Under the pieces are notes generated by a model. The model was not told the origin of the DNA. It did no database searches and worked only from the letters and a program-made list of their open reading frames with translations. Shown here in pieces: positions 6,227-10,609 of a stretch of DNA of 10,609 nt. The stretch covers positions 1 through 10,609 of the forward strand of contig JAKAAL010000080.1 of assembly GCA_021802375.1 (NCBI GenBank). The letters run 5' to 3'. The position numbers were made by a program, and so were the translations under genes. Origin of the DNA: Bacillota bacterium. Its GTDB lineage: Bacteria; Bacillota_E; Sulfobacillia; Sulfobacillales; Sulfobacillaceae. The first letter of the stretch is position 1, and each line of letters opens with the position of its first letter.

Positions 6227-7966
6227 TTACCGCGCATCCTCGTCGGGGCGCCAATGTCTCGGTCGCATGCGGTGCCGCGCTCTTTGGTGGAAGCGAACCA
6301 CCGCTATGACCAATAAGGCGGTCACGATCCACGCTACATCCCTCAGCACCAGCCAGTGATGGTGCATAAATAGGACACCCAGGGCACCCACTCCCACGGC
6401 CCCTAGAAGACTGAGGACGGCTTCAAAGAGGTCTCCCAACCGATCTAGGCGCCGCGCCACCGAGGATAGCTCGGGTCTGGTGACCAATGAACCCGCCTCG
6501 GCCGTAGATAGCACTCGGTCCAGGTTTACCGGTACGCGCTGCAGCACGCCTACCACATCGGATACGCGTTGACCTACGGTATCGAAAGCGGCACCCACCT
6601 CGGGCCCGAGCCAATCAGAAATCCCCTCGCGGATCTTAGCGAGCCATGCCGCTCCCGTTTCGCGCCGCCGTTGATTCAAAAGCGGTAAGGCCTCTTGACG
6701 GAGTAATTGCATCCAGTCCAAGTCGATGTCCAAGGCGGATACTAACCCAAAGAGCATCCCAATGGCCCGGCCTAAGAACATATACTGAGCCGGAAACAGC
6801 AAGGGCTCCTCATAAAGAAAATCTTGAAAATCTTTTACCGCTCGGTCCAATTGCGGTCCGGGACTCACGGGCGTACCGGCACTCCGTTCCAACATCACGG
6901 CCACAGCGCGCTGTAATAAGGGTTTTTGAGCATGCGGGGCCAGGAATCCGAGGCCATCAATGGCTTCTACCACCCGACGGGCGTCCTTGGTTAAAAAGCC
7001 CTCTAAAAACCGGGCAGCAAAGCCCAAGTGTTCTGCGGGAATATGACCCATCATGCCAAAGTCAAGAAATATTACTTTGCCATCCAGAGCCGCAAAGAAA
7101 TTGCCCGGATGCGGATCGATTTGGACCAACCCATCACTGATAATCTGCTTCAGGAACGCATTGACTAAAGTGCGAGCCAGTGCCTTCGGTTCCAACCCTG
7201 CTTTTACCAAGGCCGAACGGTCCGTGAGTTTAAGACCAGCCACAAATTCCATCACCAGAACCGTCTCATGCGAGAATTCCGGGTACGCCAGAGGAACCCG
7301 GATGGCCTTATCCTCGCGAAAGTTTTCCGCGAATTGCTCTAAACTTTTCAGCTCCTGCCGATAATCCAATTCACGACGCACCATGTCGCGAAACTCTTCA
7401 AAGAGTCGTACCGTGTCGAGCCGGCGTCCTGGTTTGGTCCACCGTCGCAAGACTTTCATGATAGAGCCCAAGGCATTAAGGTCGACGGCGGCCAACTCTT
7501 CGATCCCGGGTCTGCGCACTTTTACTGCCACCACCGTCTCGGTTTCCGCCAGCACCGCCCGGTGGACTTGACCTAGGGAAGCGGCGGCCACGGGCTCCGG
7601 ACTAAACTCTAGAAATACCCGCGACCAGTTCGCCCCGTACGTAGCCTTTAACGTCTCTTGAATGTCCCCGAATGGGGCGGGCGGAACCTGATCTTGTAGC
7701 GTTTGCAATTGGCGAGTGAACTCCAACGGAAGCACATCGGTGCGAGCGCTAAGAAATTGACCAACTTTAATGATGAGTCCACCAAGTCGGATCGCTTCGC
7801 GGCGAAATCTGGCTCCCCCGGTAGCGTAGATCCGTGACTCGGCTTTTTTCGCGTCCTCAGCAGAGAGACGACGTTTAGCCCGGGCAATCGCCCGGGCATC
7901 GCCCCAAAAGCTTAAGGCCAAACGAAAAATTGCTGCCGTGCGGCGTATACCGCTTCGAGAAATCAC
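6227..7966 (-). CDS. ABC1/AarF/UbiB-family kinase-like membrane protein
   Basis: The 579-residue protein has the atypical-kinase signature of the ABC1/UbiB family. The KxGQ motif is at 67-70 (KVGQ), the Ala-rich loop AAASLGQVH at 127-135, and the lysine of AVKVRRPG is Lys149. ExD is at 199-201 (ELD), the catalytic-loop counterpart DPHPGN at 284-289 and the metal-binding DFG at 302-304. Two hydrophobic segments at about 513-533 and 540-558 anchor the C-terminus, which ends in a basic tail. UbiB/COQ8 members are ATPases supporting quinone synthesis or lipid handling. In a Firmicute the quinone would be menaquinone, so the exact role here is unknown. The GTG start directly abuts the TAG of the upstream small membrane-protein gene, with GAGGAC 9 nt upstream inside that gene's end. 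This argues for translational coupling and a shared operon with zwf. Confidence 0.9.
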   Translation of the reverse strand: MISRSGIRRTAAIFRLALSFWGDARAIARAKRRLSAEDAKKAESRIYATGGARFRREAIRLGGLIIKVGQFLSARTDVLPLEFTRQLQTLQDQVPPAPFGDIQETLKATYGANWSRVFLEFSPEPVAAASLGQVHRAVLAETETVVAVKVRRPGIEELAAVDLNALGSIMKVLRRWTKPGRRLDTVRLFEEFRDMVRRELDYRQELKSLEQFAENFREDKAIRVPLAYPEFSHETVLVMEFVAGLKLTDRSALVKAGLEPKALARTLVNAFLKQIISDGLVQIDPHPGNFFAALDGKVIFLDFGMMGHIPAEHLGFAARFLEGFLTKDARRVVEAIDGLGFLAPHAQKPLLQRAVAVMLERSAGTPVSPGPQLDRAVKDFQDFLYEEPLLFPAQYMFLGRAIGMLFGLVSALDIDLDWMQLLRQEALPLLNQRRRETGAAWLAKIREGISDWLGPEVGAAFDTVGQRVSDVVGVLQRVPVNLDRVLSTAEAGSLVTRPELSSVARRLDRLGDLFEAVLSLLGAVGVGALGVLFMHHHWLVLRDVAWIVTALLVIAVVRFHQRARHRMRPRHWRPDEDAR

Positions 7967-8185
7967 CTAAGGCTGGTCCTCAACCGAAGTCTCCGGCTGA
8001 CCGGGTTCGGACTCCTGGAACACATCGAATGCTTCTCCGATTTTTTCCCTAAAGCGTCGACGCTTGGCCCGATAGGCTTCCCGTTGTTCGGCACTCATCT
8101 CGCTCCGGCCCCATAAGGACCGGACTCCTAATGCTGCCAAGAGGACTATCCACCATGGCGTACGATAACGTCTTCTAAACCACAT
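7967..8185 (-). CDS. Small single-pass membrane protein (72 residues)
   Basis: I chose the ATG at 8185 because AGAAGG lies 8 nt upstream (minus strand, 8199-8194). A longer reading from 8257 would add 24 polar residues, overlap the end of zwf and lack such a site. The protein starts MWFRRRYR, has one hydrophobic helix at about 9-26 (PWWIVLLAALGVRSLWG), then a highly basic amphipathic stretch (YRAKRRRFREKI) and an acidic C-terminus. The positive-inside rule is ambiguous because both flanks are basic. No family is recognised. Its place between zwf and the ABC1-family gene, with its stop codon touching the latter's start, suggests that it is co-made with the ABC1 protein and may be an accessory or assembly partner in the membrane. 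That function is inference only. Confidence 0.7.
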   Translation of the reverse strand: MWFRRRYRTPWWIVLLAALGVRSLWGRSEMSAEQREAYRAKRRRFREKIGEAFDVFQESEPGQPETSVEDQP

Positions 8186-8240
8186 GCCTAATGCCTTCTT
8201 TCTCCCTCTATGAGGCTTTAGTGTACCCGGATTCTCTTGA

Positions 8241-9683
8241 CTAGTCGCGGCCCCCAATGGTGCGCCACTCGTGCCCGGGAATCATCAGGCGATCCTGCTC
8301 GGATGGTCCTTGCGAGCCGGCTGGATACGCGGCCGGAATCCCAGTTTGCCACTCCTTAAGGACGGGGCTTAATATCCGCCAAGATTCTTCCACCTCGTCG
8401 AATCGTAAGAAGTACCCACGATCCCCCTTCAACGCTTCGAGCAGGAGTTGTTCATACGCCGTATAATCCGGCTCGTCAGTCTTTTCATAAGGGGTCGCCA
8501 ATACTATTTTCCGAGTATCCAACTGCAATCCGGGTTCTTTCGCCCAGGCCACCACATCAATACATTGATCCGGCCACATCCGAAACACAATCCAGTTGCT
8601 GAGCGGTTTGCCAAAGAGCCCTGTAGGCACATCTTTGAGTTCTACCGCAATCTCCGAAAAACGCGCTGATAAACGCTTACCACTACGGAGATAAAATGGC
8701 ACACCTTGCCAGCGCCAGTTATCTATGTAGAGTTTAATTGCTGCGAAAGTTTCCGTGTGGGAGTCCTTGGGTATCCCCGACTCTTCTAAATATCCCGGTA
8801 CCGGATCCTCTCCAATCTTCCCGGCGGCATACTGACCGCGAATCGCGTAGTCCCCGACTGCATCGGAGGGAATGTCGCGGACAGCCCGTAGCACTTCAAC
8901 CTTGTGCTCGCGCAGAACTTCAGCGTCCCACGTAGAGGGTGCGTCCATCGCGGTCAGCGTGAAAAGCTGCATCAGGTGATTTTGAATCATGTCACGCAGA
9001 GCTCCGGCCTTATCGTAATATTGCCAGCGCCCTTCTACCCCGAGCGTTTCACCGACCGTGATTTGAACTTGACTCACATGTGCTGCGTTCCATACCGGCT
9101 CCAAAAATCGATTCGCAAACCGAAACACCAGGAGGTTTTGCGAAGTCTCTTTGCCCAGAAAATGGTCAATGCGGTAGACCTGTTCTTCCGGCCAGAAATC
9201 ATGGATACGCTCACGCAGCGCCTTGGCCGAGTCAAAGTCCCATCCGAACGGCTTTTCCACCACCAGCCGCCGATAGCCGTTCTGGGTCTCTTTGGCGAAC
9301 CCCGCCTGACCCAGCCCGGCGGCGGCGTCCCCAAATAATTGCGGTGGCAACGCCAGGTAAAAGAGCGCCGATGCGGAGATCTTCGGAGAGAGGTTTGCCA
9401 AGGCTTCTTTAGTTAAATCTCCTTGCACGTAGTCGATGCGGGAGGACAGCTCAGCCCAGACCCCGGGATCAAAGTCCTTCTCGAATTGTTTGAGGTTCTC
9501 TTCCAAATGACTCAAGAATTTGTCCCGCGACCAGTCTTCCATCGCATAGCCGATGATAGTGGCATCGGGCCATTCGTGAAGTGCATACAGTCGATAGATA
9601 GCGGGAAAAAGTAATCTGCGCGTCAGATCCCCCGTGGCTCCAATGATTACCACCGTTGAATCTCCCGTTGAGTTTGAAGACAT
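8241..9683 (-). CDS. zwf: Glucose-6-phosphate 1-dehydrogenase
   Basis: This cytoplasmic enzyme oxidises glucose 6-phosphate to 6-phosphogluconolactone with NAD(P)+, the first step of the oxidative pentose phosphate (or Entner-Doudoroff) route. The 480 residues are only slightly shorter than the usual 485-510. Motifs: GATGDLTRR at 15-23 (dinucleotide binding), EKPFG at 143-147, the family signature RIDHFLGKE at 171-179, DMIQNH at 231-236 with the probable catalytic base His236, and YLRSGKR at 331-337. The ATG at 9683 has a very strong Shine-Dalgarno, AAGGAGGG (minus strand, 9694-9687). It is first in an apparent operon with the small membrane protein (55-bp gap) and the ABC1-family gene. The usual neighbours gnd, pgl or opcA are not present in the window. 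Its cofactor preference cannot be settled by eye. Confidence 0.97.
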   Translation of the reverse strand: MSSNSTGDSTVVIIGATGDLTRRLLFPAIYRLYALHEWPDATIIGYAMEDWSRDKFLSHLEENLKQFEKDFDPGVWAELSSRIDYVQGDLTKEALANLSPKISASALFYLALPPQLFGDAAAGLGQAGFAKETQNGYRRLVVEKPFGWDFDSAKALRERIHDFWPEEQVYRIDHFLGKETSQNLLVFRFANRFLEPVWNAAHVSQVQITVGETLGVEGRWQYYDKAGALRDMIQNHLMQLFTLTAMDAPSTWDAEVLREHKVEVLRAVRDIPSDAVGDYAIRGQYAAGKIGEDPVPGYLEESGIPKDSHTETFAAIKLYIDNWRWQGVPFYLRSGKRLSARFSEIAVELKDVPTGLFGKPLSNWIVFRMWPDQCIDVVAWAKEPGLQLDTRKIVLATPYEKTDEPDYTAYEQLLLEALKGDRGYFLRFDEVEESWRILSPVLKEWQTGIPAAYPAGSQGPSEQDRLMIPGHEWRTIGGRD

Positions 9684-9715
9684 GGACCCTCCTTTTAAGC
9701 CGAACCCCGTACTTT

Positions 9716-9742
9716 AGCCGATAGCCGATAAGGTTTATTATA
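9716..9742 (-). promoter_or_regulatory. Probable zwf promoter -10 with tandem repeat at the start site
   Basis: On the minus strand a perfect TATAAT occupies 9742-9737. It lies about 50 nt before the zwf ATG, so transcription would start near 9730. No good -35 is visible at 16-18 nt; the DNA there is GC-rich (GCCTCC region). Just downstream, at about 9731-9716, is a direct repeat read as TATCGGC twice on the minus strand, which could be a repressor or activator site or chance. A weak -35 plus a repeat would fit a regulated promoter. The rest of the divergent region to 9871 shows no confident plus-strand promoter. Confidence 0.5.
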
Positions 9743-9871
9743 CCGTATCCGCCTAAACCGGAGGCACCGTCCGTTAAAACCTTCCAGCATCAAGTTGCCG
9801 AAAGTCTCCCATATTAGCGAAGACAAGCCGTTTGGGCCCGGTAATCTCATTTTGAGGAGGTCTACCCAATC

Positions 9872-10609
9872 ATGTTCGGTATAATTTTAGGTCTAGCCAC
9901 GATCCCACCGCCACCAAGCCCTACACCTCACCAAGTTTTGCAACAATTGATCCAAAAAGAAGACACCGACACCTTGTTAAATCGAGAAGACAGTCTAAAA
10001 ACCTTATTCACGGACGATGTCTCGGGACAGGCAGCGTTAGCAAAAGCCCAGCGTCGGATGGCATACATTAAGGCTTGGGCCGCCGCTCGGGGCTTTGATT
10101 TTAAGGGGGTCACCGTCACCGTACGGACCGGGCCTCCTCACTGGATCAATCCGCATCGGATTAGAATTTACGGTGCCGTATCCGCACGCTATACCTACAA
10201 CCATCGGGTGGGCAACAAAACTCCTACCTGGTTCGGACTAGGAGTCTACCACTGGTACACTCTTCAAGACACGCCTCTCGGATGGCGCATTGCGGACGAC
10301 CTTTTCATCGATCCCCTCAACCAGGAAACCCGGTTGCCGGGGAGCGCCACCCCGGCCCCGGTGCGCATCTCGGAGTCGGCTAGACGTCAAGCGTTAAGCC
10401 GTGGAGCGCAAGATGCCCTCAATTACGCCGCCCAATATTGCGGTGCCGCCCCCGGCTGTGGCAACCAAATGCGTTATAACCCGAAGTTTGAGGACTATAA
10501 CTGGAACGGAGGCGATTGTTCCAATTTCATCTCGCAAGTCTTAAAGGCCGGCGGATTTGCGGAAACCAGCACCTGGAAATGGGACCGTCACTCTAAAGAA
10601 GGTAGCCCT
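9872..10609 (+). CDS. Putative Amidase_6-domain protein, 3' end beyond the window
   Basis: An open frame runs 246 codons from the ATG at 9872 to the window edge without a stop. GAGGAGG (9854-9860) lies 11 nt upstream, slightly far, and the frame is closed upstream by TAA at 9842-9844. Residues 1-20 are a short hydrophobic stretch and a Pro-rich run (PPPPSP), a poor signal peptide without basic residues. Residues about 20-150 resemble a beta-rich N-terminal domain seen before many amidase domains, with DGW-like strands (PLGWRIADDLF). From about 180 to the edge is the start of a putative amidase domain (Amidase_6 type): YNPKFEDY, then GGDCSNFISQ at 213-222, where Cys216 is the likely nucleophile, and KAGGF. 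The catalytic His would lie beyond the edge. Known members are thought to be cell-wall or peptide hydrolases; the substrate is unproven. It is divergent from zwf. Confidence 0.8.
   Translation, partial: MFGIILGLATIPPPPSPTPHQVLQQLIQKEDTDTLLNREDSLKTLFTDDVSGQAALAKAQRRMAYIKAWAAARGFDFKGVTVTVRTGPPHWINPHRIRIYGAVSARYTYNHRVGNKTPTWFGLGVYHWYTLQDTPLGWRIADDLFIDPLNQETRLPGSATPAPVRISESARRQALSRGAQDALNYAAQYCGAAPGCGNQMRYNPKFEDYNWNGGDCSNFISQVLKAGGFAETSTWKWDRHSKEGSP

Noticed and set aside
6646..7140. Plus-strand open frame of 164 codons within the ABC1-family gene
   Set aside because: It is antisense to a gene whose motifs are all intact and has no start signals; it is a shadow frame.
8904..9338. Plus-strand open frame of 144 codons within zwf
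   Set aside because: It is antisense to the well-conserved G6PDH coding sequence with no independent evidence.

Overview
The window looks like chromosomal DNA of a Gram-positive (Firmicutes-like) bacterium. Strong GGAGG-type Shine-Dalgarno sites precede most genes, consensus sigma-A-like promoters are present, GTG starts are used, and the right-edge gene carries an Amidase_6-type domain common in Firmicutes. A TsdA-like thiosulfate dehydrogenase suggests sulfur-compound metabolism, so a Sulfobacillus-like acidophile is my best guess; this is inference from gene content, not a database match.

Layout. At the left edge (41-445, +) is a small tail-anchored coiled-coil protein built on five 33-bp tandem repeats, followed by 384 bp with no recognisable gene. 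Next, on the minus strand, is a bacterial RNA-repair pair. pnkp (830-3388) is a full-length kinase-phosphatase-ligase. The overlapping upstream gene is only the C-terminal methyltransferase half of hen1 (3378-4037). The normal N-terminal, ligase-activating half of Hen1 is absent. Where it should be, a frameshifted GNAT acetyltransferase relic runs the other way (4080-4497), which looks like a deletion scar joining two 5'-truncated genes head to head.

The centre holds a diheme c-type cytochrome of the TsdA family (4660-5478, -), preceded by an unusual long hairpin touching its ribosome-binding site. Upstream of it is a 115-residue protein of unknown function (5626-5973, -) with a near-consensus promoter and a leader of about 120 nt.

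The right part is a compact minus-strand operon: zwf (glucose-6-phosphate dehydrogenase), a 72-residue single-pass membrane protein, and an ABC1/AarF/UbiB-family kinase-like membrane protein. In the divergent region upstream of zwf there is a minus-strand promoter, and a plus-strand gene for an Amidase_6-domain protein starts at 9872 and runs off the window.

Functional links. Pnkp and Hen1 would act together to heal, 2'-O-methylate and reseal cleaved RNA, but here the coupling domain appears lost. The zwf operon links NADPH supply to a probable quinone/lipid-associated ABC1 protein. TsdA would feed electrons from thiosulfate oxidation to the membrane chain. I saw no tRNA, rRNA, CRISPR array or intact insertion sequence.
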